Counted from the stretch's first letter, positions 32,722-44,829 are shown. The stretch: 64,000 nt of DNA from Brachynemurus nebulosus (GCA_035578155.1 JAPWDM010000002.1:39297437-39361436), one strand, 5' to 3'. Notes: generated by a model from the sequence alone, not told the origin. Translations and numbers: made by a program.

Positions 32722-33400
32722 TGTAAAAATGGGAGAAGTTGGGGGAAAAAGTAATGTGGAATCCCTAAAAGGCACTAACTGGATACTAACTCAATACATC
32801 TACAAAATTTCAGCCCTCTACGTTTACTCAAAGAGTCTCTAGACGTGTTAGAAAAAAGGCAAAAAAATCAAGAAAATATTGGCATAAAAATCGTGGGGGT
32901 AAGGGTTATAAGTTGAAACCTCCAAAAAGCAGTGGCTGGCTATTAACCTAACCTGTACACGAAATTTCTTATTTGGAGAGATTTTGACCCGAACGAAACT
33001 GTTGAAAAACCAGAAAAATCATGTTCTTTTTGGTGTAAAAATTGTGAGGCTAAGGGTTAAAAGTTGAGACCCCCAAAAGACACCCCCTTGAAACTAACTC
33101 AATCCGAATACAAAATTTCAGCCCTCTAGGTTTATTTGGGTGACCTGTGCGAGTGGTACAAACTTCGAAAACGTCGAAAAATCATGAAATTGTAGCTTAA
33201 AATTGAAGAGGGTGGGGATAAAATATTAAAACCTCCAAAAAGCATAACCTAGGTACGAACTCTATCAACACACCAAATTTCAACCCTCTGCGTTAATTCT
33301 GGGGGGTTAGGGGCGTGCTAGATCCAGCCAAAATCGTTTTTTCCCCCTCTACTCCCTCCCAATCATCCTAGGAAGCTGAATTTTGGATATGTTGTAGATA
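32722..33400. repeat. Degenerate tandem repeat, about 165-bp units, ~4 copies
   Basis: Repeating order of blocks: AACCTCCAAAAAGCA, ACTAACTCAATAC, ACAAAATTTCAGCCCTCT, GAAAAATCATG, GTAAAAAT. Related units occur at 47280-47640 inside another element. Confidence 0.7.
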
Positions 33401-33766
33401 ATTGACCGAAACATTATTTTCAACCGGTTTGGAAAAGTTTTTTTGTTTTACGGACTTTTATTGAATAGTGTGGATTAGAAACCCGTAAGGGACCGGGACT
33501 GTGACGGTTGCTTGATTAAATGAATTTAACAGAAACTTCTTAATAAATTGATTTTACTATTAGCTTTGGGACGAAAATGTCTATTTATTGTGATTATTAG
33601 TAATGGTGGTAAAAGTGTTATTCTGTTATCTGGGCGGTAGTAATTTCCGCACCAAATAAATATTGAGAAAAAATCGCAGGTAAATTCCGTACTCATCTTT
33701 CGAAATTATCATAATCCTATGTGTATTTTCCGCACTAAACCATTGAAAATGGTGCAGTAAGACAAG
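33401..33766. other. Intronic stretch, no feature recognised
   Basis: No supported gene or repeat boundary. Confidence 0.4.
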
Positions 33767-33898
33767 GTTAGGTTAGTTTAGATAGTTTTGACAATATACT
33801 TTGACTTTGATATGAAAACTAGGTGGTGAGGTTAGTTTAGTTAGTTTTGACAATATATTATTTCGACTTTGATATAAAAACTCAGTGATGGGGTTAGG
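33767..33898. repeat. Tandem duplication, about 66-bp unit
   Basis: Two copies of a unit with GGTTAGTTTAG(A/T)TAGTTTTGACAA and ACTTTGATAT(G/A)AAAACT, ending at the start of the adjacent foldback. Confidence 0.6.
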
Positions 33899-34593
33899 TA
33901 AAGTACCATCACAGTGATCGGCCGAAAAATAGTCAATTTTCGCGATTTTTTTCGGATGGATAGGATGGGGGAATGGGGATGAATTTTTTTTACGATTAAT
34001 ACCACTATTTAACAATACAAAAATATTTTTTTTATTAATTTTTATTTATTTATTATAATTATTATAATTTTTTGAAAAAAGTGTCTTTAAAAAAGGGCGG
34101 ATATTGGTGCCTACGATTGCGGCCGCAGTTTTCATTTGGAAAAAAAATCAAATAGATTATCAATCTGTAGGTAAGCCACTATGTACCTATGGGAGCTTTT
34201 TTTTATATCTTCCTATTTTTCCACACGGAAAATTATAAAAAATTTTGTACTTTTTATTCAAACCCCCGTCATTTTTTCAAATTTCAAAAAAAAGCTCCCA
34301 TAGTTACAAAGCGGCTTACCTATAAATTGCTAATCTATTTGATTTTGTTTTCCCAAATGAAAACTGCGGTCGCAATCGTGGGCACCAATATCCACCCTTT
34401 TTTAAAGACACTTTTTTCAAAAAATTATAATAATTAAATAAAAAATAAATAAAAATGAATAAAAAAAATATTTCTGTATTTTTAAATAGTGGTATTAATC
34501 GTAAAAAGAAATTCATCCCCATTGCTATCCATCCGAAAAAAAAAACCGCGAAAATTGACTATTTTTCGTCCGATTACACTGTGATGGTACCTT
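33899..34593. repeat. Foldback element, arms of about 300 bp
   Basis: The left arm, from GTACCATCACAGTG (about 33903) to CTATGGGAGCTTTTTT (about 34202), is matched in reverse by 34283-34593, from AAAAAAGCTCCCATAG to CACTGTGATGGTACC. The arms are about 90 percent identical by eye, with small indels. The spacer is about 80 bp. No ORF. A hAT element is inserted directly at its right edge. Confidence 0.85.
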
Positions 34594-34598
34594 AAGGG

Positions 34599-36643
34599 TA
34601 AGGTTGCCAACTGTCCCGATTTAATCGGGATGTTCCGATTTTCGGCCTATGTATCCCGCGTCCCGACAACAGTAGTGACGGGACACTAATTGTCCCGATT
34701 TTTAACATCTACAATTTTGTTATATTTTTAGTCCCGCCAGTTTCGCTATTGTTGTGTCCAAATTATTGCGCTTGCATGTCGTGACAGCCAAGAAAGTAAG
34801 TATATTTGCTGTACCTACTCATAAAGTGTACCTACTCTGTCTACTGATTTATAACTTATACAGCTTACAGTGTTGCCAGATTAACTCATTAAAATCCCTC
34901 CAAAAAATGGGAGAAATTATTTGACGTATATGAAATATGTAAGCGGTGCTCGAGTAGCCTAAAAATAATCAATGCCAAAGACGGTCAACTATATGAAAAA
35001 TATTTTTCTCCAAATATAATACAGTTGATAAGCAAAAAAAAAATTAAAATCTAAAAATTTAAAAAACTTGATTTTTAATTTAATAAAATAAAATAAAGAA
35101 ATATTATTGTAATATTATCTTCAAGAAATTGTTTTGTTTATAGGTTTGTAAGATCATGGTTTAAATATGTAGCTGTTAGTAACAAACAGGGTTGACCGGG
35201 GTAATTGTGGATTGGGGCAATTGTGAACGGCGCCTATAATTTCTAAAATAACATTAATATTGTTAAAAATCAAATCTTAGTATATTCTTCTGTCCTTTCT
35301 TAATATGCTATTAAAATTTGATAACAATTCTCCAAGTATTCGTATCTTTTTTTTTTTTTTATTTTAAAAAAACCCTTGCAAACTTTTATGTATCTTACTT
35401 CGACCAACCCTCAAAAAAAGAATTTTTTAAATACATTTTATTTTTTTAAAAGGTAAGAAATGGTTAAAAGTACTTCTAAAGAAGTGGTCTAAACCCTGAG
35501 AGGGTTCCTTATTAATTGCTAAAGAAATTGGACAATTTATTACCAATTCACAATTACCCCATGATTTTAAAATTGTGGGGTAATTGTGAACGTCATTCAC
35601 AAATGCTCCCATTCGATCAAAAATTTCAGTAGTGTTCTTTTCAGAGTTGAAAATGTTGATGATGATGCTGGTGACATTATTGTACAAGTTTCCGTTGTAC
35701 AAACAATACAAAAAAAAAAAAATTGTGTAAAGAGCGATGTTTTGTGTATCAACCTACGAATTCATTGTTGTGCTCCCTTATCCAATAACAACTTACAAAA
35801 ACAGAAAAATTTATTGTTTTCAATGTCTCTGTGAGTGTCCAAGGGCAGTAGGATTAATACAAAACCATTTTTTTTTCATTTACAGTAGGTATTAGATCTA
35901 ATAAATTGTTGTTTTTTATTCATGTTAACTAAATGTATTCCTATACTAAAAATACTAAAAAGTCTCATTTTCCTTGTTTTTGTGTGAAAATCTTGTAATT
36001 TTTTTATTTTTTATTTGATAAAATGACAAAATATCATTTTTAGTTTGTAATAAATTTGTTTCTACAATTTTTGTTATTTTTATTTAACCTTGATTTTTGG
36101 TACGAATTTGAGGTATGGATAACTTGCATTAAACAAAGAGAAATTGTGACCGCTAAAGTATGATGAAAAATTTGAAAGTGGGGTAAATGTGGAGAATTTA
36201 AGTTGGGCTTTACTCTGATGTACCTCACTTCTCTCGTAATCCATTCTAAATAATTTTTCTGATGGCATTCACTTTTACCTCAAAATTCATAAGATTTGCA
36301 AAACCGCACCGGGGAAATGTGAATGGCTTATAAAATTTTTGTTTTTCATACGAATTTGCTCAAAATTTGTGTAGTGCCATCCTGAATAATGTAGAATTAA
36401 AAATAAATCAACCATAATGTGATATATAAAATAAAAAATACTTAAAACAACGCTTTTATCTCAGTTCATGAAAATCCATTCACAATTACCCCGGTCAACC
36501 CTAATAAAAATAAAAAGAATATCTTGCCTACTGGCTGATTAAAAACGTTTGTTTTTGTTTAACAGTTCCGATTTTACTTGTCCCGTCCCGATTTTTTTTT
36601 CCATTAACTCCCGAAATATTCATTGGTAGAGTTGGCAACCCTA
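34599..36643. mobile_element. 2.0-kb hAT-like element
   Basis: Starts TAAGGTTGCCAACTGTCCC and ends with the inverse of TAGGGTTGCCAACTCTACC. Perfect 8-bp flanks CTTAAGGG (34591-34598 and 36644-36651). TCCCGATTTTTT boxes lie near both ends. The middle holds another TIR element (35188-36502). I see no hAT transposase domain. Confidence 0.8.
35188..36502. mobile_element. TIR element with repeated GGGGTAATTGTGAA motif, nested in hAT
   Basis: The TIRs AGGGTTGACCGGGGTAATTG and its inverse enclose 1.3 kb. The terminal motif GGGGTAATTGTGAA recurs internally in both directions (35547-35560 inverted, 35577-35590 direct, degenerate forms near 36180 and 36310). Two short opposed ORFs (35427-35711 minus; 35586-35834 plus) are not recognisable proteins. 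Confidence 0.65.
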
Positions 36644-36761
36644 CTTAAGGGAAAAACTTTAATATTATGAAGAAGAATATTAAAAAGTTTGTGAGTACAT
36701 AAAAAAAAAAACACCGCAACATCCTTAATCAATTTAACGAAATTTCTTTTCATTGTTTCAG

Positions 36762-37079
36762 TGTGCGCCGTTCAAGCCACCGTACCACCTCACACTCGTT
36801 TCCATCTCGGCCTGTGGACCGGGAAACGTTGGAGTTGTTGCCGTCGTTCGGCACGCACGGCACCCGGGTGTGGACAGTGTTCACAGTGGCCGCCGGCTAC
36901 CACATTTTTAACACCAAATTCCGTGTCGTGCGATAATCAACTGAGCGTCGATAAATCACAGCTATCGTCGCAATCCTCATCACCGTCTCGACTCGGGTCA
37001 CGTTCGAACACCGATTCGCCGAAGTCATTACAGAATAGTACACCGACATCGTCTACGTATCTTAAAGTACCATCTTCTG
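36762..37079 (+). CDS. Btk29A: Tec-family kinase exon 3 (Btk motif / TH domain)
   Basis: Starts after CATTGTTTCAG in phase 1 (the split codon with exon 2 gives Val137) and ends CTG before GTAAGT, phase 1 out; residues 137-242. It encodes the Btk zinc finger H-X10-CC-X9-C: H151, C162, C163, C173 in FHLGLWTGKRWSCC and APGC, the Tec-family hallmark that packs against the PH domain. After it comes a Ser/Pro/Thr-rich linker (SSQSSSPSRLGSRSNTDSP) of the type preceding the SH3 domain. SH3, SH2 and kinase exons must lie downstream of 64000 or were missed. GC content and codon look contrast sharply with the surrounding intron. Confidence 0.9.
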
Positions 37080-37339
37080 GTAAGTCTAGTGAATTTTGTT
37101 TATTTATTCAATTATCGTTTTTAGGGAGTTAATTTTGTTTATGAGAATTATGTAAATGCAAAGAAAGCTTATGAAAATTTTAATTTAATTTTCTACTCGT
37201 TTTTCTTGTTATTTTTTTGTTTATCTCTTCAGCGTATAGTATCAACCTTGAAAAGTAATTTTTCCAGTTCGTATATGAATTTTCAGAGGTAGGCGCGGAT
37301 GTAGAGGGTGGTCAAAATTTTCCAAAGTCTTAAAAATTT
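37080..37339 (+). other. Start of intron 3
   Basis: Opens GTAAGTCTAG. No acceptor leading to an SH3-like exon was recognised in the rest of the window, so this intron probably exceeds 26.9 kb. Confidence 0.6.
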
Positions 37340-38524
37340 GGTGCCGCGACTAGTGAACCGCAGACAATTCAACCGCGACAGTTCAACCCCGACAGTTCAA
37401 TCGACGACAAATCAACCTAACGAGAGATCAACCTAACGACAGATCGACCGATGACAGATCAACCGACGACAATTCAACCTAACGACATTTTAACTGAAGA
37501 CAATTTAACCGTTGTACAATTTATTAACTAATAAGAACAAAATTATTTGAATTTTATCTAGCAATGAAATTTGCCTCCCTTGAGACTTGAGACTAAATAA
37601 GTATTTATGTAGTTTCAAGTCTCAAGGGTGACTCTTTACACAATTATGGGTACACTATTTGGTTGGGTTGTGTTGGATTTGGTTACCTTTCGTTGAATTT
37701 GATTAGTTTAGGTGTTGTCTGGTTAGGTTAATCTGTTAAGTTGTATTTGGTTACGTTAGGTTGGGTTTGTTTATAATTTGTTGAATTCGGTTAGCTTAGG
37801 CTGGTTTTGGTTAGGTTAAGTAGGATTTGTTTACAATTTGTTGAGTTCGATTAGTTTAGGTTGGGTTTGGTTAGGTTAGGTTTGTTTATAATTTGTTGAG
37901 TTCGGTTAATTTAGGCTAGTTTTGGTTAGGTTAAGTTGGGTTTGCTTATAATTTATTGAGTTCGGTTAGTTCAGGTTGGCTTTGGTTAGGTTAGGTTGGG
38001 TTTGCTTATAATTTACTGAGTTGTTTTACTTCAGGTTCGGTTTGGTTACGTTAGGTTGTATTAGGTTAGGTTATGATGGGTTTATTTATAATTTATTGAA
38101 TTCAGTTAGTTTAGGTTAGGCTTGGTTAAGTCAGGTTTCATTTGGTTAAGTTGTGTTTAGTTAGGTTAGGTTACTTTTACTTATGATTTGTTGAGTTTCA
38201 TTAGTTTAGGTTGGGTTTGGTTAGGTTACGTTAGATTTGTTTATAGTTTATTGAGTTGGGTTAGTTCAGGTTGGATTTAGTTAATTTATATATTAGTGTT
38301 AAGCAGTTAGAATGTCCTGTGGTTTAACTGTTCTACGGTTCAATTGTCGTTTGGTTTAACTGTCGTTAGGCTGAACTGTCGTGAAGTTGAATTGTCATTG
38401 GCTAATCTGTCGTTAGGTGGAATTGTTGTCGGTTGATCTGTCGTCAGGTTGAACTGTCGTCGGTTGAACTGTCGCGGTTTAACTGTCGCGGTTGAACTGT
38501 CCTCGGTTTACTTGTTACAGAACC
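37340..38524. mobile_element. Foldback-like element with subrepeat arms and TTAGG-like core
   Basis: The arms are built of short units related to GACAGTTCAACCG (left, 37360-37510) and, inverted, CGGTTGAACTGTC (right, 38310-38510). The outermost bases are also inverted (GGTGCCGCGACTAGTGAACC against GGTTCTGTAACAAGTAAACC). The core, 37655-38290, is about eight G/T-rich units of roughly 60 bp containing TTATAATTTGTTGAGTT and GGTTAGGTTAGG. Arms of short tandem subrepeats are the hallmark of Drosophila FB-type foldback elements. No ORF. Confidence 0.7.
37655..38290. repeat. TTAGG-rich ~60-bp tandem array
   Basis: Degenerate units with GGTTAGGTTAGGTT, close to the insect telomere repeat TTAGG, alternating with TTTATAATTTGTTGAGTTCG. 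Strong G/T strand bias. Not a clean telomere repeat. Confidence 0.75.
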
Positions 38525-38530
38525 TAAAAA

Positions 38531-40080
38531 TCTATATACATACAGTAGAGTTTCAGTTAAGTTAACATCAGTTTTGTTAAGTGACGTCACTTTTTTCTCA
38601 CTAAAGTTAAGAGGATTTTATACAATAAGAAAGAAACAATATTATTACATTATACATTTTTAAGACAAAGATATTATAAATTCTATAAAAGTTATATATG
38701 TGTAATAAAAAAAACAATTACATATAGTATGATTTAAAGAAATTGGTTTGGATGTCATAAGAGTATTCAAATTTAAACTTTTCTCTGTTGAATTTTAGAA
38801 CTTCGTTTGTAACTTAAAATTTATAAATGTTACTCATTATGTTTAATCAAAGTGAAAAATCGAAAAATATTACAAAAACAAAGGGAAATTACGTTAGTTA
38901 CATATTTTTCATGATATAACTAAGATTGGTTATGAGTTGAACTATATAGCCATAAATTATACAGTGTTAAAACATAAAAACGTGAACAAATCAGTGGTGT
39001 TTTTTAATAAAAATATTTCTCTATGCAAAAAGAATTTTAAAATGTTGAATTCTAGAATTTTTAAAATTTTTTTTAAATATATACAAAGCGAGTGATCTGA
39101 TTGAAGACTACTTACTCAATTCAGTTATTCACGTTATATAATAAATAAATTTAAATAATAAATACCAAAATACTTGAATACCAGGTACTTAATAACTAAT
39201 TCGGAGAATTTGGTGAATCCAAAGTGAATCGTAGCTGCTTATATAGATTGAAAAATAGATACAATACTTGTCAATTGTTCGTTCAAGGGAAAAAACCATT
39301 TCTATGCAGATATATCTATAATGAAGAACTTTCTATAACAGCAATATTTTTAATGACTTTTATACATTAGTATAAAATCCAGTTAATCCACTGGAATCCA
39401 AATTATTAAATAGTTTGTTCTTGTACATCACCTATGACTTCAATTATTATTTAGTCCCGATCATGTATTAAATGACCGCCACTGATCTCAATCTGCTTCA
39501 CTAAAGTTAAGTTTCACTAAAGTTTACCAAATTTTTCTTAACTTTAGTGAAACTTCACTGTATAATAAAACTGTAACGAGACCATTTCTGTACATTAAAT
39601 ATTTTTTAAAATTGCACTGGTACTGTAAGTAGTTATCGATGTAGACACCAAAACAGCTATTTTTAAAATTTTTGTTTGTCTGTCTGTTCACGCATCATGC
39701 AAAAACTACTAGACGGATTTTAATGAAATTTGGTGTGATGATAACTTATTATCAAGGTCAACATCTAGGATACTTTTTATTCCGGGAAATGTCTCATTCC
39801 CACGGGAAAATAGAAAAACCATTTTGAGCATGTACACACATTACGCAAAAACTACTGAACGAATTTTGATGAAATTTGGTGTGGTGATAACTTATTACTT
39901 GGGTCAATATCTAAGATACCTTTTACTCCGGGAAAATATCTCATTCCCACGGGAAAATAGAAAACCCATTTTGAGCATGTGCATGTATTATGCAAAGACT
40001 ATTGTTCTATGTAAGTTCTGTATAATTCTCATTGATTTAATAATAATGTGTCACGCGAACGACGTCACGGGTACAGCTAG
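38531..40080 (+). mobile_element. Helitron-like element, copy C, split by an insertion
   Basis: The 5' end TCTATATACA follows an A (38530). It is interrupted at TA after 12 bp by a pogo-like element, then resumes TAATAAAACTGTAACGAGAC at 39563. The 3' end is CACGGGTACAGCTAG before T. The body matches copies A and B, with the same CCGGGAAA(A)T / CACGGGAAAA blocks. No Helitron proteins encoded. Confidence 0.7.
38543..39560. mobile_element. Pogo/Tigger-like element nested in Helitron copy C
   Basis: Starts CAGTAGAGTTTCAGTTAAG and ends with the inverse of CAGTGAAGTTTCACTAAAG. TA on both sides (38541-38542, 39561-39562). Excising it restores the Helitron 5' sequence seen at 1030, which confirms the borders. 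1018 bp without a transposase ORF. Confidence 0.8.
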
Positions 40081-40081
40081 T

Positions 40082-41345
40082 CATAAATAAAATAGTAGAA
40101 AGTAGAATGAGGTATTACAGGTTTCTGAGATTTTTTACGATTTACAATTTTTTAGAACCGGGGCAAAAACTTGAAAATGCCGCCCCCCTCTCCATTGTTT
40201 GATATAAATGTCAAAAACACTCATAAGTATATGAGTCCTTTATAAAACTCCAATTTTTCCCGTTGCGGAAATGATAAAAATTGAGGGTTTTGTAAAGGAT
40301 CAATATAGGTACAAGTTGATTTTTTATTTTAATAAATCTACTCCGAAAGCACTACAAGTTGTGCAAATTTCAAATTTTTATCACCAGCCCCATCAGAGAT
40401 ACAGGGGCGCAAAATTCCAAAATTATGAAAAAAGTCAGTCAGTTTCGGTAGGTACATTTTTTGCAGTCTGCCTCATCGTGACCCTCTATTACTTTGAAAG
40501 TAGTTCTCGATTATTTGCACTTAAATTATATGTAGCGTTATATTTTTCGCGTCACAAATTTTTCTTTCTGTACTCTAATCTCAACCCTAAAATTATCCAT
40601 GTTAATTTGAGTTAAAATAAATGTATGTCCAGAGAGTGAGGGGCTTTTCATTTAAAATATTTTTTTACTGTTTTCCATGAAAAAAAAAAATATGAGTAAA
40701 ATTAAATTGTCACAGAAGTTAGTTAAAAAAATTTTGTTGAATAAATATCACTTAATTCGAATTATTATTTTAAAGCAATTCCCCTATTTTTTATTTAACG
40801 TATATTTTCAGGAAATAACATTATTTTTTCTTTCCCTAAATATTCTGAGTAAAAGTATTGATTACACATAATTTAACACAATATCTGATTTTTATTATTG
40901 CTTTTTATCAAAATAATTTGCCAACGATTACTGCAGAAAATATTGTTTCGTGACGTTTTGTATTTATGTATTGAAATGCTGTTCGAATCTATCCCAATTA
41001 TAGAAATATCAGTAGCATTAGTTAGTTGCGATACATTGTACAATAAGGTATAGTTTAATCATTTTAAGATGGTCTATTACATTTAAGTCTATCGACGAAA
41101 AGAAAGAAGCTTTGATTTTGTTCTATAGTGATAGATTCCGTTAGGCGGTAGGAACTTCTTGTAACAACTAGTTTTTTTGGGAAAATCTGTCATATTAGAG
41201 ATGAAAACGGGAGTAATTTTTTAACCCATTTCCGCCCCCTCAAGATGTTACTTAGCATCGCTTTACAGGATGCAGAACTGATTACATAACTTTCATCACT
41301 TTTAATTCTAAACAGCTGCAATTGTGACCATTGTTACTATAAATA
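40082..41345. other. Intronic stretch, no feature recognised
   Basis: Several ORFs of 60-114 codons occur (for example 40271-40615) but their composition is that of A+T-rich non-coding DNA. No family recognised. Confidence 0.45.
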
Positions 41346-41979
41346 CAGTCAAATCGCGTTATAAGTCCGCTTCGGGGCTGTAGGAGAATATAATTCTAAG
41401 AATTCCTGTACCCCCACTTATGCTTAGTAGTCGACCGCCGTAACTCCCACTTCCCCTACTTTTTAAACGTGTGAGTGTGTATTTATTTATAATCAAGTTG
41501 CCCGGACGTTTTGTGCAGTATTATCATTCGTCAGAAGCGGTATAAAATCTACCTATTTTAATAAATACATTTACGAATATTTTTTAAATGCGTTCTATAG
41601 TTTGTGTGACAGGAGTTTAAACGATATTGTCCACACATATTTTTTTTTGAAAAAATTTTTAAAATCTTTTATAGAAATTGTAAATAATATTGTTAGTCAA
41701 ACAAAGTTTGTAATATAATCCGCGCGATGAACGAACAAAACTTGCTTTGGTCAACTACACATGTATTATGTAAATCCGGACCTATAAAAAAAATTCTGAC
41801 AGGATGATTTTTGAGTTGCACTAATCGTACGCTTGTTAATTTATTAACATCAACACCAATGTTCCGGTCTCATAACGAGAGACTGAAATGAATTTTTTTC
41901 GATCATGGAGGGGGAATGTTTACAATAGAAATAAAATCGGCGGACTTATAACGAGCGGACTTATAACGCGATTTGACTG
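41346..41979. mobile_element. Pogo/Tigger-like MITE
   Basis: CAGTCAAATCGCGTTATAAG at left and its exact inverse at right, each beside TA (41344-41345, 41980-41981). A second GGACTTATAACG box lies just inside the right end. 634 bp, non-coding. Confidence 0.85.
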
Positions 41980-41981
41980 TA

Positions 41982-43675
41982 GTATAAACCATAGTCTCCT
42001 AACCCTTTTGGGTTTACCGTCCCCTGTTTAGAAAAAGGTAACCGACTTCCGTTCTTAAAATCAATTATGTAATGCAACTTATAGTTTTCCAACTTTTTGG
42101 AAATTCATATAACCAGCTTTTGGTATTTTATATAATACATTGAAAACAAGGACAAATTTGTACAATTACTTTATTAAAAAGTACATATTTAACAAAATTG
42201 TTGTACAGCACAGTTTAATTAACAATATATATTATTAAAAAAAAATAATAATAGGAATAATATTATTTTATTACTGAGAGGGCTGAACTTTGTGTAAAAA
42301 CACTAACTTTCGAAATTTCTTCCATATTTGTCATCAGTAATCTTAAATCGTTGCGTTAAATTATTGTACTATCTTTGTTAGTACGTAGTTGACTCTACGC
42401 TAAATCCTCTTTTGCCATATATGATGATGAAAAGGTACTAATTTTTAGTATTAATCAAACTTTATAACAAATTTTTCCGAGTACTGGCTAGGGCAATTAA
42501 GAGCGATTGGTTTTTAACGCCCTCTAACATCTATCGGTGGGTGATACTGACTTCGTTGCCAGCCACTGCTATAAAGCTGGTGTTACAAGTAATCTTGAAC
42601 ACATGGTATTTTAATATTCTTTATATTCTATGATATTTTGTTTTGATTTTTAACCAACTTTGGACGTGTCATCTAGGTATAGAATATATGACATACGATT
42701 TTATTGCATCATGTCACTGACAAACATACATTTTACTTACACTGTAAATTATTGTAAATGTACAATGTATTTTGTATTGTTGCTTGCTGATTTTGATTTC
42801 ATTTGTAGACAGACGATTGAAGACAAATTATTAAACGTCAAAATGTTGTTACGGTTCAGCAACAACTCTGTAAATTAAATGCCACTTTAATTGTGATTTA
42901 AGAGATTGATGATAATTCCAATGATATACCTAAATCGATATGTAATATACATTTTGATGCGAATAATTTTATTATCAAATTGCGCAAATGAGGATCAGTA
43001 ACAACAAGGGCGCCCATATGATGGTTTGTAGGGGGAGGAGGCTAAAACTGGGGGTAAGGAATATTTTTAATATTTTGAATGACGAGTGGCGATTTGTAAG
43101 TAGCCATAAAAAGTTTCAATTTCGACCATGTTGTAGAACTGTAACGCCCCAAATAATCAATTGGATGGGTTTTGTCCAAATTTTGTTCAAATATTTCTGA
43201 GATCTGAGAGAAATGAATATGAGATCAAAATGGACCCCAGGACCCTTGGACCCCAGAAAGGGTCAAAAATAAAGTACTAGATGGATCTGAACCAGATTTT
43301 TTGACTGATATGTTACTGAAACTCAGGAAAAAATTAGCGTGACTGTAAAATTGATTTTTAGAGGTCCGAGACCTCAAAGAACGTCCGTAGTTGAAGTGTT
43401 CCTAAAATTATCAATATGGGTATCTATGGAGAGATCTTAAGGTATAAAATCAAATAAGGTTTTGAAAAATGTATATGACTAGATTAGAAATGAAGTACCT
43501 ACTATAAGAAACTAATTTTCTAAAGAATGTTAAAATGCATGTTTTGGGATTCAAACAGCTAGACGGATTCCAATAATTTTTTTTTTTGAAAATTAGATAT
43601 GCTATTTAAATATTAATATGTAATTACTTTAAAGTTGTTGCCCGAGCAGAGCGAATCACTATAAGATATATATTT
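41982..43675. other. Intronic stretch, no feature recognised
   Basis: No gene supported. 43400-43670 shares phrases with the interior of the Helitron-like element at 11900-12000 (ATGGGTATCTATGGAGAGATC; GCCCGAGCAGAGCGAA) and may be a diverged relative. Confidence 0.4.
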
Positions 43676-44154
43676 GGCTACTATACCATTTTATGGCCTA
43701 TTAAACAAGTAACAATTCATAGAAATTTGACCGAAAGTTTATGTACAGTTTTCTGGCAATCATGAGTTAAATTACTTTTTTTGTAGTAATAAAAACAATT
43801 ATCTGTATGAAATATTTATGTTTAGGTGAAAATTTCGGGAAAAGGACTTGGCTTTTATTTTTGGCTACTATACTATTTTATGACCTATTAAACAAGTAAC
43901 AATTCATAGAAAATTGACCGAAAGTTCATGTACAGTTTTCTGGCAATCATGAGTTAAATTACTTTTTTTGTAGTAATAAAAACAATTATCTGTATGAAAT
44001 ATTTATGTTTAGGTGAAAATTTTGGGAAAAGGACTTGGCTTTTATTTTTGGCTACTATACTATTAGGTTGTTCGGATCAAACCCGTCCATACAGAATCTT
44101 GAATAAAAGACATAGTTTTCATATGTTAGTCTGTATATTTAAGGAGCAATTAAA

Positions 44155-44392
44155 TGTAGTCACCCTGCGCATTTATAACAGCTTGCCAGCGCTTAGGTAG
44201 TTTTCTTACTGACTGGTACCTTCCATGTTGATTGCCATCCATTATTTCTTTATCCAAAGCTTTTCGTAAGGCATCAGCTTCAGGGTAAGCAACGCTACCA
44301 ATTCTTCTCTTAAGCTGATGAAAGCAACCATAATCGCATGGATTTAAGTCGGGGGAATAGGGTGGCTGGATCCAACGCTCAATGTTATGTTG
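44155..44392 (-). pseudogene. Duplicated 3' end of mariner transposase (inverted arm)
   Basis: On the minus strand this arm repeats the transposase C-terminus, including the IQPPYSPDLNPCDYG block, with small changes from the plus-strand copy. It has no upstream transposase of its own. Confidence 0.75.
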
Positions 44393-44393
44393 G

Positions 44394-44829
44394 TCTTAGC
44401 GATGGACTACAACGGAATATTCTACTATGAATTACTACTTCAACATGAAACTGTAAATCATAGTCGCTATATCTAATTTTTGAACCATCTGATGGATCAA
44501 TGGGGCGAAAATTACGAGCAATCAATATGACTGTTAGATGACAACGCAAGGGCTCATCGTTATTCATCTGTGGAGACCTGGGTGGATCAACATAACATTG
44601 AGCGTTGGATCCAGCCACCCTACTCCCCCGACTTAAATCCATGTGATTACGGTTGCTTTCATCAGCTTAAGAGAAGAATTGGTGGCGTTGCTTACCCTGA
44701 AGCTGATGCCTGCGAAAAGCTTTGGATAAAGAAATAATGGATGGCAATCAACATGGAAGGTACCAATCAGTAAGAAAACTACCTGAGCGCTGGCAAGCTG
44801 TTATAAATGCGCATGGTGACTACATCTAA
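44394..44829 (+). pseudogene. Mariner transposase, C-terminal part, broken
   Basis: Recognisable pieces in order: NGIFYYELL, then DNARAHRYSSVETWV, IQPPYSPDLNPCDYG, FHQLKRRIGG, and a C-terminus LPERWQAVINAHGDYI before TAA. The DNARAH aspartate and the PDLNPCDYG aspartate are two of the three catalytic residues of mariner. The N-terminal DNA-binding part and the first catalytic Asp are missing, and stops and frame changes interrupt the rest. Confidence 0.8.

Noticed and set aside
37655..38290. True interstitial telomere
   Set aside because: TTAGG runs are short and degenerate and alternate with a 60-bp A+T unit, so this is a tandem array in a foldback-like element rather than a telomere fusion.
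40271..40615. 114-codon ORF
   Set aside because: A+T-driven composition, no domain, no splice context; treated as chance.
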